Origin: Calycina herbarum
Taxonomy: Eukaryota > Ascomycota > Leotiomycetes > Helotiales > Pezizellaceae
Length of the DNA stretch: 64,000 bases
Direction of reading: 5' to 3'
Assembly: GCA_001414485.1 (NCBI GenBank)
Contig: LLEY01000011.1
Span: forward strand, 1 to 64,000
Part shown: positions 11,902 through 24,963 of the stretch, piece by piece
Layout: every line of letters starts with the position of its first letter
Position numbering within the stretch: position 1 is the first letter of the stretch
Made by a program: the position numbers and the translations under genes
The notes under the pieces: generated by a model
Databases searched by the model: none
Seen by the model: the letters and a program-made list of their open reading frames with translations, nothing else
Told to the model about the DNA's origin: nothing

Positions 11902-14074
11902 GTCCTTCTATTAAGAGCTTACTATAGCCTTATTATAATTAGTAATAAAGATATATTTATAGTAAGTAAGAACGGTAGTAAAACGTAGACTATCTTTCTT
12001 AAGTTACTTTAGATAAAGAGCTGTCTTTATAATAGGTTATTTATAAAATATAAGAAGTACTCTAAGAAGACATATCTTCTTAAAGAGCTAGAAGATTTTA
12101 ATTACTACTTTCTTAATAGTAGATATTTAGAACCTTAGTATATATTCTTAATTAACTATTAAGCTTAATTAAATCTTTCTAATAAGTTATTAAGTAGAAA
12201 ACTACTAAAATATAACTATTATAAATATAAACGCTAATACTACTATATTAATAATTATACTAAAGTAGAATATATATATATTATAAAGAGAACTTATAAT
12301 AAAAGATATAAAACTCGTTTTAAGTATAATAAAGTAAATAAGATATATTCTTAATATATCTAGAAATAAAAGAATCTTAAATATAGAGTATAAAAGAACT
12401 TAGAGCTAGAAAAGTATTAATTATAAGTTTAAGTGAAATATATTATAAAACTTAAGTAAATCTAAGACGAAATTAAATACTATAAATAAACTAGAAAGGT
12501 TATTAAAGCTAAGAAGTAGGCTAAGAAATAGCTAGATTAGTAGAAGACTAATCTTATAGTACTAAAAGAGGTATTTATAAGGTCTACTACGCTTAAGACT
12601 ATTAAAAAGAAGCAAGAGCTAGAACATAAGAAGTAAAAGGCTTAGAAGTAGTCTAATACTCTTTTGAAAGACTCTAACTAGCCTTAGTCTTCTTCTATAA
12701 TAGCTAAAGAAGAGTAGGAACTTCTAAAGGAAATAGAGCTAGTTAAGAGTAAGCTACTAAATATATTAATAGATATAATTAGACTAGAAGATATAAAGTA
12801 GGAGTTTCTATTTATTAAGTTAAGAGTTAATACTATTATCTATTAAGAAGTATCTCTTTCTAAAGAAAGGTTTAGATACTTACTACTTAGAAATCCTAGG
12901 ATAGGTAAAACTACTATAGCTCGCCTTTATACTAAATTTCTTACCTTAGTAGGTATTATTACTAGAACTAAATTTAAAGAAATAACTAAGTTAACTTTTA
13001 TAAGTAAGAGTGTTACTAGATATAAGAAACTTTTAGATAATATTTAGAATAAAGATAGTAGAGTTATATTTATTAATAAAGTCTACTAACTTACGTTAGA
13101 GAACAGCTAAGGTAGAGAAGTAGTACTTGATTTCCTCTTATCTAAAGTCGAAAACCTAATAGAGAAGGTTATATTTATACTAGTAGAGTATAATAAAGAA
13201 ATAGAGAGTTTCTTCTCTTATAATCCTAGACTTCTAAGTTAATTCCTAACTAATATAAAGTTTATAGACTATATAGATAATAAGCTCTTATATATTCTTA
13301 AGCTTAAGATTAATTTAAGATATAATAAAGTAATAGAGGTTAAAGATAGTCTTTAAGGTCTCTATTACTAGGTTATTATATATTAAGTTAAGTATAGATA
13401 TAAGTAACTAGAGTTTAGTAATATTTAAACTATTAAGAATATATTAACAACTATTATTAAATAATAAATAGTATAACTATAGAAGGAAAGAGTTATACTT
13501 ATATTTAATAAACCTAAACTAAAAGATCTCTATTTTACTAAGAAAGATATAATTAGTCTTAAACCTTTTAAAATACTTAAAAGATTAACTATATAGAAGA
13601 AGCTATTTAAGCTAATTAGTTTTAAAAACGTAAAAGAAGCTATTAGTTTAATATATAATACTATTACTAAGAATTATAAAAGAGAACTAGCTAAATAGCT
13701 ATCTATCTAATATAGTCTAAATAAAGTCTTTCTTAGGAATCTAGGAATAGGAAAGACTATAGTTAGAAAGCTATATACTAGTATTTTAGTTAATTTAAGT
13801 CTCCTTTCTAAAGGTAATAGTAAGTAATTCTAACCTCTCTTACTACCTCGCTTACTTGCTAATTAAACAGAAGTAGTTCTTAAAACTCTATTAGACTTTA
13901 TTAGTAGTACTCTTAGGTACTTAGAGTAGTAAACTAAGAGTATACTAGCTATAACAGAGAGTAAAGTACTAATTATCGACGAGGTATATAGCCTTTATAA
14001 TAGTAGCGATATATTAGACCTCTATAAAAGCGCTATTATTAATACTATTATTACTAAAGTTCAAAGCGTCTCTA
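11902..14074 (+). pseudogene. RIP-degraded ZNFX1-type Cys-rich region plus tandem CbxX-type AAA+ domains (third part of the split gene)
   Basis: Reading resumes exactly where the helicase relic stopped: LERLN before the retrotransposon joins VLLLRAYYSLIIISN, matching the helicase motif VLLSRARDALIIIGN. A decayed NFX1-like Cys-rich region follows. Two P-loop domains of the CbxX/CfqX (SpoVK-like) AAA+ family come next: NPRIGKTTIARLYTKFL near 12890-12945, and FLRNLGIGKTIVRKLY near 13730-13775 with its Walker B VLIIDEVYSLY near 13970. The gene is cut at 14075 by retrotransposon B and its 3' end is not seen. As I recall, fungal genomes carry intact helicase-AAA+ fusions of this kind. Confidence 0.75.
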
Positions 14075-14528
14075 TATAACGAAACTTAAACGAACTAAAC
14101 AAAGATAACTAAGTCTCGAAGGTTAGTATACAGGTAAGAAGTACAGATATACCGGGTTATTAGTGAACTCGTTACTTATATTACAGATATTAAATAAGAT
14201 AATAAGATTAATAACTAAAGTTGAGTACGAAGCTTCTATCTAATAGTAGACGTGCTAGTCTTATATAGAACCTTTATTTCTAAGTACGTCGCTTATATCG
14301 CTCGCGTCGCTCGCGTTACTTATAATTAAGACGATTAGAGCGATATAGGCGATTACGTTATATAACTATATATAACTTCTAATATTACTATAATAGTAAG
14401 ATCTTAAAATTCTAAATATCCTTCGTATTACTAATTTCCTTCTATATTACCTTCTATTCCTAGATATTATATCTTATCTTATTAGAATACTATTTAGACT
14501 TCTTACTATATAATCGTAGTCTATAATA
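14075..14528 (-). repeat. Left LTR of retrotransposon B
   Basis: It begins TATAACGAAACTTAAACGAA and ends TCTATAATA immediately before CTATCCCCTTCTT, the complement of the polypurine tract. It matches 20705-21166 and 21354-21816 over most of its length, with RIP transitions. Confidence 0.85.
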
Positions 14529-17500
14529 CTATCCCCTTCTTAGACTAGCGTATCTCTATACTTAAGTATAGCCTAAGAAAATATTATTAAGATACTAGCA
14601 GCCTCTCTAGTTCCTATTATGTTATTAACACCTCTTCTAAAAGATAAGCTTAAATAATATAGAACTCTTAATACTCTTTAAATCAAACGTTTAAGATATA
14701 AAATAATTCCTTATACTTATTATATAAATACGAAAACTAGTCGTCGATATATTAGTATTCTTAGTAGTTCTAAGTGCTCTAAGTATACTAAGAAGAGTAA
14801 ATCTTATAATATTAAATCGTAAAACCGAATACTCTTAATTTTCGAGTAGGAATCTATTAATACCTAGAAGCGACGGTTATAGTAGAAGGAAGAGATAGCT
14901 TATAAGATTTAAGAAGAAGCTATATAGAAGATCCTTTGCTTATAAAAATAATAACACTTTCTTATAAAGCAGGAGTAAGAGATACTCTGTCGTAGTCTTA
15001 CTAACTTATAAGAGCTTAATAAAGCTGATAAGAAGGAAAGAGTAGAGAAGGAGAAAGAAGAGAGGGAATTAGAGATTACCTAGCTAGCCGCCTCTTCTTC
15101 TTCTAGTAACCCTACTTTTATTACTAAGCTAACCCTTAATTTAGCTTTCTTTAAGGCTTTCTCTTCTAATTATAAGATATAGGTAACCCTAGGTTTTAGT
15201 AGTAGAACTTCCGAAGTTCCTCTAAGTAATAGTTAAGATTACTTTTTAGCTCTTAAGTATTTTCTAAGTATAGGTAATCTAACTATTTAATTAAATACTT
15301 AACCTATTCTCTAACTAGTTTATAGTTAAGAATCCTCTTAACTTTATACTTAGTATTTAAGTTTATTAGTTAAATTTCTATAATTAGAGCTAGTAGTGCT
15401 TCTAGTAGTACTAGTTCGAGTAAGGATATATAGAATACTAGGTAGATGTTTATTATTTTTAGTAGTACTAATTTATAATTTAAAGGTCTCTTAACTTATT
15501 TAATTTTAAATAGTCTAAGTTTTTTATAATCTAGTTTATTACTTAGTCTTGTTATATTAATATTTTTCTATATTAAGTAGACTTTATTCTTCTCTTTTAG
15601 TATTAGCTTCTAACTACGTCGATTATTATAATAGTATATATTTCTTTTAGCTATAAATTATAAATCCTTTATAAGTTCTTTATATAGCTCTTTAATTTTT
15701 AAGACGTAAATATAAGTAAGTTAGTTATTAATAGTCGTAGATAGTAGTTCTTAATATACTAATAAATTATATCTAAAGTTAGTATAGAATAGTATAATAA
15801 GTATTATTTCTATTACTAAACTGTTATAGATAAACTATACTAAGAGTAGTAGTTCTACTTAGTTATTTTACTAGTAGTTTATATAATAATAAAGGTATAT
15901 TTTAACTACTTAATTTATTCTTTTGTTTCCTCTATTTATTTAAGAGTAAAAAGCTATTAAAAGCTTTCTTTTCACACCTAGTTATTTTATAAGAGTAATT
16001 TAAAATTTAGAAGTAAAGAGTTTATCTCTATCTAAGAGTATTTCTTTAGATAGTCTATATCTTAAGACTACTTCTCTAAGGAATATAAATACTAATTCCT
16101 TAGCTATACTTAACTCTATATATACTACTAAAATTATATATTTTATAAGTTGTTTTATAATAACTAAGATTATATTATACTTAACTCTTATTATTAGATC
16201 TTTAGATTTTAGTAATTTAATAATAAAATCTATAGATATTAATTTCTAAGATATTTATAGTATTAGAGTAGTATTTATCTATTTATAAGGAGTATAGTAG
16301 AAAGCCTTATTCTTAGTATAGGTATTATATTCTACTATTACCTTCTTAACTATCGTAGATAACTGATTAATATAGTAGTATTATCTTATCTTCTAAAAAG
16401 TTCTATAAATTCCTTAGTAGCTATAAGTAAGCGTAGTATAGTATTCTTATATAAATTCTTTTATATATAAGCTAAGGACCTATAATTTCCCTTTTATATA
16501 CTAGTTATAACCTTTATATATATTCTAAATTTTATCTATCTAGATGTCGTTTATTACTACTATTTTATATATAGTAGGTATTAAGTCTCTATTCTTAAGA
16601 GTTTTTAAGATCGTAATCTTCTTATACTCTTTATTTCTCTTATATCTAGGTTTTTAGCTAAGAGTATTAGCTCGAGTATTTAACATTCCTTTTATATATT
16701 AAATAATAATATTAAATCCTTCTAATATTTTTACCTATCTAGCTAACTATCTAGTTATAAGTTCCTTAGTTGTTGTAAATATCCTAAGATTCTTATAGTT
16801 AGATAGAATCGTAACCTAGTATTTTACTAGCTATAAATAGATTCTCTAGTATTCTAAGGCTAATACTATAGTAAGTAATTCTTTATTAAAGATACTATAG
16901 TTTTACTATACTAGGTTAAACGTTTTAGAATAATATATAATAAGTATAAGTTTTCCTTTTTTATTTAGTTATAAGTAAATTATACTTACTAATATATTTA
17001 AAGCGTCTATTTTAATTATACTTAGTTTTTCTATATTAAAGTTATATAAAATAGGTTTTTTTATAAATCTTACTTTAATCTTTTAAATAGCGTTCTTAGC
17101 CTATTTATTCTAAATAAATTTAATAGCTTTCTTAACTAATACTATTATTAGTTTAGTAATCTTTATATAGTCTTATATAAACAGATAGTAGAAGTTTATA
17201 AATCTAAAGAAGGACTATATATCTTTTATATTCTCTAGTAACTTCTAGTTTAAGATGTCTTAGATCTTTACTAGATCTATTTCTATTTTCTTTAAGCTAA
17301 ATACCTATCCTAGAAAAAGTGTCTAAGTTACTCTAAACTCGTATTTTAAGAGTTTTAACTAAGAGTTTACTTTTATAAGTTATTATAAAACTTTTTTAAT
17401 ATATTCCTTATATTCTTCTTCTTTTTCTAAGAAGATTAGGATATTATCTAGGTAATAGATTACTATTACTCTTAGAAGATCTCTTAAAATATTATTATTT

Positions 17501-20500
17501 TATCTCTAATATATAGCTAGTATATTATAAAGGCCTAATAGTAAGGTAAACGCTATCTTCTATTTATCTCTAGTTTTAATCTATATAAGTCTATAAGCGT
17601 TTTATTAATCTAATTTTATAAATCGTACTACTTTATCTAACTTATCTTATAAGTATTAGCTAGGTAGTAGTAGATAAGCGTTCTTAACTATAGCGTGATT
17701 TATTTCTTAGTAATTAATATATACTCTTCTATTAAAGTTATCTTTTTTCTTAATAATAAGTATATTTAAAGTAATTAGTAACTTAGATTTTCTAATATAT
17801 CCTTTCTTAATATCTTTCTTTATATAACTTTCTATTCTCTATAGACTTTTCTAGTTATATAACCGAAGCTTCTACTTTAAGAGGTAATAACTCTTTTTTA
17901 ATTTAATCTTATAATCTTATAAGTAATGTTCTAGTAAAGCTTGTAAGTCTTCTAGGTTTTTGAACAAAGTCTTAAATTCTCTATACTATATAGGTATTTC
18001 GTTATTAGCTTTCTTACTAACCTGTAGAGGACTCTAGGTAAGGTGTTCTAGTGTTTTAGAAGAGGTGGCGCTAACCTTGTTCTAGCCTTAAAGTTATAAA
18101 TACGAACCCTTATATTTATATCAACTAAAAGTTATTATTCTAGCTTTCTAGTCGATTTCTAGATTATATTCCTAAATCTATAATATACTAAGTATTACTT
18201 CCTTACTTCCTATTTTAATAATATTAAATTATATATCTAAGTAGTATTCTTCGATATTAAGTTTTATTAAAATACTTTACTAATTAATAATTCTATTTTA
18301 ATATATAATATTTGTTCTATTAACCACCTCTAAGCGATATAGTCTTATTCTTTTAATTAGAACGTTTAGCTTCTCTTAAGCTATTAAGGAAATAAAGTTA
18401 TCTATTACTCCTAAGTCTATTATAACTTATAACTTTTTCTCTTATATTTCTATAGTTACTATTAACTGTTTTTCTCTTAAAGTAGTGTTTAATTTTGCTT
18501 TAATATATTAGACTTTGAAAGATCGATTTTCTTAATTATAATTCTTTCTCTCCTCGTTCTTATACTATAGAAAGAATCTTACTCTTTCCTTATCGACATA
18601 TACTACCTTATATACTAATCTGTATTCTACGATTCCTATAGTTTTAGGAATTCCCTCTATAAATCGCTTTAGTATTTGTTTATAATTATATTAGATCTAT
18701 TTATAACTGGTTTCTAAAATAGCTTCTATAGACTATAGTTCTTCTATATATAGATAATCTAAAGTAGCCTCTAGTATACTTATTTCTAGCTTTATATAGT
18801 GAACCTTGAATGTATAGTCTCTTGAATTCTTTTTCTTAACTGTTTTTATAAACTATAGTTCTCTTGTTAATAGATAGTATAATTCTTCTAGTTCCGTTTT
18901 AGTCTATCTGGTTATATCAAGCTCTCTTCGCTCCTAGAATAGTATACTAAATAGTTGTTATAAGTCGTATTTTCTAAATACTAGCCTATTATTTCTAATT
19001 AACATAACTATAATATATTACTTAAATTCCTTTAGTATAACATCTTCGGGCAGCGTTCTAAGGAAAGGGGTTTTAATTCGTCTCTTAAATCCTATTAGAA
19101 CTTACTATGTCTATATACTAATCTTATCTAAAATATTATATATTTTCTATATATCCTCTACTTTAGAGTAGCTGGATTTTTTAACTGGTTGTTATTTACG
19201 TTCTAGTTCTTTTTCTTTAATAGTTTTCTATCTAGTAATTAAGCTAACTAGAGTTATTATTTTAGGGTTATTACTTATAACTATATATATTATTAAGATA
19301 GTTAGATTAACTCCTCGTATTATATAAGGACTCTAGAAGTCTGGTTTCTAGTTATCGATATATACTTATTAATTTCCTTATTTAAAGGTTTTAAGAAAGG
19401 CCTAAGTTTTTCTAACTTTAGAGTCTTTATTTCTAACTTCTCTTTCTATACTAGAAGATAAGTCTAATGTTTCTAAAGAACTAGTTAATAGTAGTAATTC
19501 GTATTCTACTTAAAAAGGTTGCTCGGATTCTATTACTAATTATATATTATAATATTCTTTAAGAAGTAGATCTCTATTATTATTAGTATCTTAAATATTA
19601 TTAACTCCTTCGTTATTTTCAATCTAGGTTCTATATCCTCGTGCTTTAAGCTCCTTATCTATGAGTTTAATACGATTAGTTAAGGCTACTTATTATTAAA
19701 TAGTAGTATTAATTTATTTCTTTCTCTTAGAGTCTTTCTTCTTACTATACTTATTTGCTCTATAACTTAGTAGGCTATAATTATAATATAAGTTCTACTT
19801 ACGTCGACGATTTCGCTCTTCCTAGGAAAGTCCTTCTTTCTTTAGAAATGTTCTCTTTTATATAGCGTTTACCTTCTTACTATGTTTATTAGTATAAGAG
19901 TGCTTCTACTTTCCTAACTCTTTGCTCTTTTCTCTATGTCTAGGGTTACTCTTTCTGAATTTATATAAGCGGTTATCTAACTAGATAACTTTCTTAATTA
20001 TACTTATAATAGTTAAGAACTGTATATTTTGCTTAGCTATTTCCTTATAAATATATACCTTTAATTCTCTATAAAAGAGTTCTATAAGAGTGATAGTATT
20101 CTATCTTAACTTTGTCCTATAACGTTGAAATTCGTTAGTATAATCTATTACTAATCTGGTTTAGTATAACTCTAAAAGCTTATATATAGCTGTTTAGATT
20201 ATATCAAAGTCTTTGAAAACTTTCCTAATAGTTGCTTTAAATCCTTTCTAAGATTTAAATATAATCTTAGTTAATTCTATCTTTTTGTCTTTATTCTTAT
20301 TCTTAAAGAAGTCTTTTAAGTATAGCTAGGCCTATTCTAATACTAATCTCTTAAGATAGGAGATAGCGAAGATAGTTTGTAAGTTATAATTGCCTTTAAA
20401 CTTATTAGAGTTAAAGTTAAAGTAGATGTCTATCTAGAGAAGGAACGAGTTGAGTTTCTTTCGCTTCTTATAATATATATCTAGTATCTTAACTTTAATA

Positions 20501-20704
20501 GACTTAAGTGCTTTAATCTTATAAGGCTCGGGGGCGTCTAGTATATTAACATTATTGTCGTTCCTAGTTGATTAGGTACTGGTAGGTGTTCTTCTAGTCG
20601 CGCTTCTAGATATTCTAGTGATATTAACTCGACTAGTATTTAAGCTAGCTGCTGTAGGGGTTACTAGGGCTATAGCGACTAAACTTCTAAGTAGGTGCTT
20701 AAAG

Positions 20705-21166
20705 TATAATAAAACTTAAACGAACTAAATAAAGATGACTAAGTCTTAAAGGTTAGTATATAGGTAAGAAGTATAGATGTACTAGGTTGTTTACTTAGAA
20801 GTGAACTTGTTACTTATATTAAAGATATTAAATAAGATAATAAGATTAATAACTAAAGTTAAGTACGAAGCTCCTATCTAATAGTAGACGTGCTAGTCTT
20901 ATATAGAACCTTTATTTCTAAGTATATTACTTATATCGCTTACGTCGCTCGCGTTGTTTATAATTAAGGCGATTAGAGCGATGTAGGCGATTACGTTATA
21001 TAACTATACGTAACTTCTAATATTACTATAATAGTAAGATCTTGAAATTCTAAATATCCTTCGTATTACTGATTTCCTCCTATATTACCTTCTATTCCCG
21101 GATGTTATACCTTGTTCTATTAGAACGCTGTCTAGACTTCTTACTATATAATCGTAGTTCGTAACA
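20705..21166 (-). repeat. Second LTR of retrotransposon B
   Basis: It begins TATAATAAAACTTAAACGAA and ends GTTCGTAACA. Beyond it comes not target-site DNA but a second copy of the 5' internal region, so this LTR is shared by two units of a tandem array. Confidence 0.85.
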
Positions 21167-21816
21167 CTTATAGAGCTCGGGGACGTCTAGTATACTAATA
21201 TTGTCGTCGTTCCTAGTTAATTACGTACTAGCAGGTGTTCTTCCGGTTACGCTTCTAGATATTCCTACGATATTAACTCGGCTAGTATTCGAGCTAGCTG
21301 CGGCGGAGGTTGCTAAGGCTATAGCGACTAAACTTCTAAGTAGATGCTTAAAGTATAATAAAACTTAAATAAACTAAACAAAGATAACTAAGTCTCGAAG
21401 GTTAGTATATAGGTAAGAAGTATAGATACGCTAGGTCGTTTACTTAGAAGTGAACTTATTACTTATATTAAAGATATTAAATAAGATAATAAGATTAATA
21501 ACTAAAGTTAAGTATAAAGCTCCTATCTAATAGCAGACGTGCTAGTCTTATATAGAACCTTCCGTTTATATTTAGAGTCCTACTTAGTAGGAGTTCTAAA
21601 GATAGAGTCCGACTCTATTTCTAGGGCTCCTTAAAACTAGACTCTATTATCTAACTACTTCTAACCGAGTTATGTAATATAACTGTAATAAGATCCTAGG
21701 ATTATATATTCTACTATATTTAATCCTTCTCTTCTTTCAGAGTTATAATAGTGTTTATCCTATTAGAGCGCCATCTGGACTTCACTTCGTCACGTGCTAG
21801 CACGTGATTCGTGACA
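21167..21816 (-). mobile_element. Truncated tandem copy: 187-bp internal fragment plus LTR (element B family)
   Basis: 21167-21353 repeats the 5' internal region seen at about 20518-20704 (shared CTCGGGG.CGTCTAGTAT and CTATAGCGACTAAACTTC). 21354-21816 is a further 463-bp LTR ending CACGTGATTCGTGACA. This LTR keeps more CG and GTGACA than the others, so it is the least RIP-damaged. The arrangement internal-LTR-internal-LTR fits recombination between LTRs or between tandem copies. Confidence 0.75.
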
Positions 21817-23073
21817 TCTACTTAAAGAGGCGATTTATAATCTATTTCTAACTATACGTTATAATATTCTTTAAGAAGTAGATCTCTATTATTATTAGTA
21901 TTCTATACTCTACTAACTTATAACTTAACTCCTTCGTTTAGCTATATATATATAACGTCTACTATTATATCTATAGTATCTATTTTAATCTATATACTAT
22001 ATTCTCTAGCTTCGAGTTCGTCGTCTATAAGTTTAATCTTATTAAGTAAGGCTACTTCTTTTCGAATAGTAGTATTAACTTATCTCTTCCTTTTAGAGTC
22101 TTTCTTCTTACTATACTTATTTACTCTATAACTAGAGAGGCTATAGTTATAATATAAGTTCTACTTATATCGACGATTTCGCTTCTTCTAAGAAAGTCTC
22201 TCTTTCTTTGAAAAGGTCTTTTTCTATATAGCGTTTACCTTCTTACTATACTTGTTAGCGTAGCTATGTTTTCACTTTTCTAACTCTTTACTCTTCTCTC
22301 TATATCTAGAGTTACTCTTTCTAAATTCGTATAGACAGTTATCTAACTAGATAACCTCTTTAATTATATCTATAATAGTTTAAAACTATAAGTTTTATTT
22401 AGCTATTTCCTTATAAATATATATTTTTAATCTTCTATAAAAGAGTTCTATAAGAGTAATAGTATTCTATTCTGATTTTGTCTTATAATATTAGAATTTA
22501 TTAGTATAATCTATTACTAATCTAGTTTAATATAAATCTAAAAGCTTATATATAGTAGTTTAGATAGTATTAAAGTTTTTAAACACTTTTCTAATAGTTA
22601 TCTTAAATCTCTTCTAAGATTTAAATATAATCTTAGTTAACTCTATCTTTCTATCTTTATCTTTATTCTTAAAGAAGTCTTCTAAATATAGCTAAACCTA
22701 TTCTAAAGCTACTTCTCTTAGGTAGGAGATAGCGAAGATAGTTTATAAGTTATAATTACCTTTGAATTTATCTAAGTTAAAGTTAAAGTAGATGTCTATT
22801 TAAAGAAGGAATAAGTTAAGTTCCTTTCGCTTCCTATAATACGTATCTAGTATCTTAACTTTAATAGATTTAAGTACTTCGACTTTATAAGGCTTAAGAG
22901 CGTCTAGTATACTAATATTATCGTTATTTCTAGCTAGCTATATACTAGCAGGTGTTCTTCTAGTAGCACTTTCAGATGTTCCTACGATATTAACTCGGCT
23001 AGCATTTAGGCTAGTTATAGCGGCGAGGGTTGCTAAGGCTATAGCGACTAAACTTCTAAGTAGGTACTTAAAG
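21817..23073 (-). mobile_element. Second truncated internal fragment (gag region) of element B family
   Basis: This stretch aligns by eye with about 19520-20704 of element B; both share TATAATATTCTTTAAGAAGTAG at the left and CTATAGCGACTAAACTTCTA at the right. It holds only the 5' (gag) part of the element and is bounded by LTRs on both sides. No open frame remains. Confidence 0.7.
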
Positions 23074-23323
23074 TATAATAAAACTTAAATAAACTAAACA
23101 AAGATAACTAAGTCTCGAAGGTTAGAATACAGGTAAGAAGTATAGATACGCTGTTATATTTACTTAGAAGTGAACTCGTTACTTATATCAAAGATGTTAA
23201 ATAAGATAATATAAGTAACGAGTTCACTTCTAAGTAAACACAACAGCGTATCTATACTTCTTACTTATATCCTAACCTTCGAGACTTAGTTATCTTTGTT
23301 TAGTTCGTTTAAGTTTCGTTATA
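23074..23323. repeat. 250-bp near-perfect palindrome of two LTR ends head to head
   Basis: The first ~114 bp of an element-B LTR (23074-23187) is followed, after a 22-bp spacer, by its reverse complement (23210-23323). Both outer ends read as the LTR terminus (TATAATAAAAC at the left, the complement of TATAACGAAAC at the right). The arms differ at a few transition sites. Right of the palindrome a pogo-like relic starts abruptly in mid-element. Confidence 0.85.
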
Positions 23324-24963
23324 AATAGCTAGTCGAACTTCTTAATATAAAACTAAGGCTAATTACCATAAGTTAACTAAAGTAGAGAAGGAGGTAATTA
23401 TTTAATATATACTTAATCTAGATATAAGAGGATTTATACCTTAGCTACCTAGTATAGAAGATATAGCAAATTATATTCTTAAGTTATATAGAGAAGAACG
23501 CGTTAGTAAGCTCTAGATATATCGATTTATATAATAATATCTAGAGTTAAAGACGTGTTTTAATCGCGTCTATAACTTCTAAAGAGCCTTCTACGAGGAT
23601 TCTAAACTTATTAGAGCGTGGTTTTAGCTTATAAAGAATATATAAGCGAAATATAAGATCTAGAACAGCGATTTCTATAACTTCGACGAGACTGGTTTTA
23701 TAATAGATGTTATTTACGTAGGAATAGTTATTATACGTACTAATCGACGTAGTAGAGATAAGACTATCTAGCTAGGTAATCGAGAATAGGCTATAGTAAT
23801 TGTCTATATTAATAAAGAGAGTTTAAGTATCTCTCTATTCTTAGTAGTTTAAGAGAAAAATCACCTTACTAGTTAGTATACTAAGAGTAGTCTTTCTAAT
23901 AACTAGGTAATTAAACTAATAAGTAATAGATAAACTAATAATAAGACAGGTCTAGAATAGCTTAAATACTTTAATAAATATACTCGGAGTTAAGTAAAAG
24001 AGCTATATTAGATATTAGTTCTAGATAGATATAAAAGCTATAAATTAGTAATATTCCAAGAGTATTACAAAGCTAATAATATTATTACTCTCTATCTACT
24101 CTCTTATTCGTTCTATTCTACCTAGCTACTCGACGTTAGATGTTTTAGTATTCTTAAATATATATATAAGCGTGAAATTAAGACCTTTATTAAAGCTTAT
24201 ATTAACTATATTACTAAGGTCGAGTTCTTTTTAGCTTTCTACGTAGCTTATAATAAGTTAATTATAATCTAAAACGCTAAAGCTAGGTTCTATAGAGCTG
24301 GCCTAGTATCTCTAGATCCTTAGACTATAATCTCAAAGCTCGATATTAAGTTATAGACTCTTATACCTACTAGACCTCTCTCTACTAATACTACTTTATA
24401 AGCTTTCTAGATATCTTATAACTCTACTAAAGCTCTTTTATAATTAACTCTTATTAAAGATCGTATTACTTATTACTAAGGAAGCTCGCTAATATCTATT
24501 TTCTAGATAATAACTTCGTTAGCGAAAGATATAAAGCGATTAGCTTATAAGGCAACCCTCTTATTAGCTAAGAATCGTATACTTCGAGTAGTAAATAAAG
24601 CTCTTAGTAAACGCTAGAGAGCTAAAAAGTCCTATGTCTTAGAAGGAGGTACACTTACTATAGAGGATATATAGGACAGATTACCCTAGAAGGATGCGAA
24701 GAAGCAGGTTCGACGTAGTAAGCGCTTAAGAGAGAGTAAGAAGAATAAAAGATAATCGACTCAGCGACGTTATAGTACTTACGGGAAAACTAGTTATAAT
24801 ACGCGGACTTGTTAAGAGACTGTAGATATATCTAGTTTATTAAATTCCGAGTAGTTTTAATAATTTTAATATATTATAGTGGTTTTATTATATTTTAAGA
24901 TAGTAAGGTAGTAGAAAAGTATATGACTTAATAATATATACGACTCGGTGATAAACCACGTTA
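23324..24963 (+). mobile_element. Fot1/pogo-like transposon relic, 5'-truncated (copy 2)
   Basis: The plus strand aligns with the reverse complement of 445-2309 through most of the transposase. Shared pieces include a pogo-type first catalytic block (YNFDETGFII), LVLDRYKSYKLV, FQEYYKANNIITLY and YKREIKTFIKAYI. The left end is missing where the LTR palindrome begins. The right end reads ...ACCACGTTA at 24963, but its terminal repeat lacks the doubled AGGACCTCGTGA motif of copy 1. Stops are frequent, consistent with RIP. Confidence 0.8.

Larger units (their letters stand above)
14075..21166 (-). mobile_element. Ty3/gypsy chromo-retrotransposon B, RIP-inactivated
   Basis: LTRs at 14075-14528 and 20705-21166 (about 454-462 bp) bound about 6.2 kb on the minus strand. 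The polypurine tract (AAGAAGGGGATAG on the minus strand) adjoins the left LTR. Near 17430-17480 the minus strand reads VIVIYYLDNILIF, the reverse-transcriptase active-site box. Near 15215-15250 the chromodomain end reads YLENT.ELKSNL. LTRs and coding region are clearly related to element A but distinct in the LTR middle. No target duplication can be tested because the right side runs into further LTR fragments. It truncates the AAA+ relic at 14074. Confidence 0.85.
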
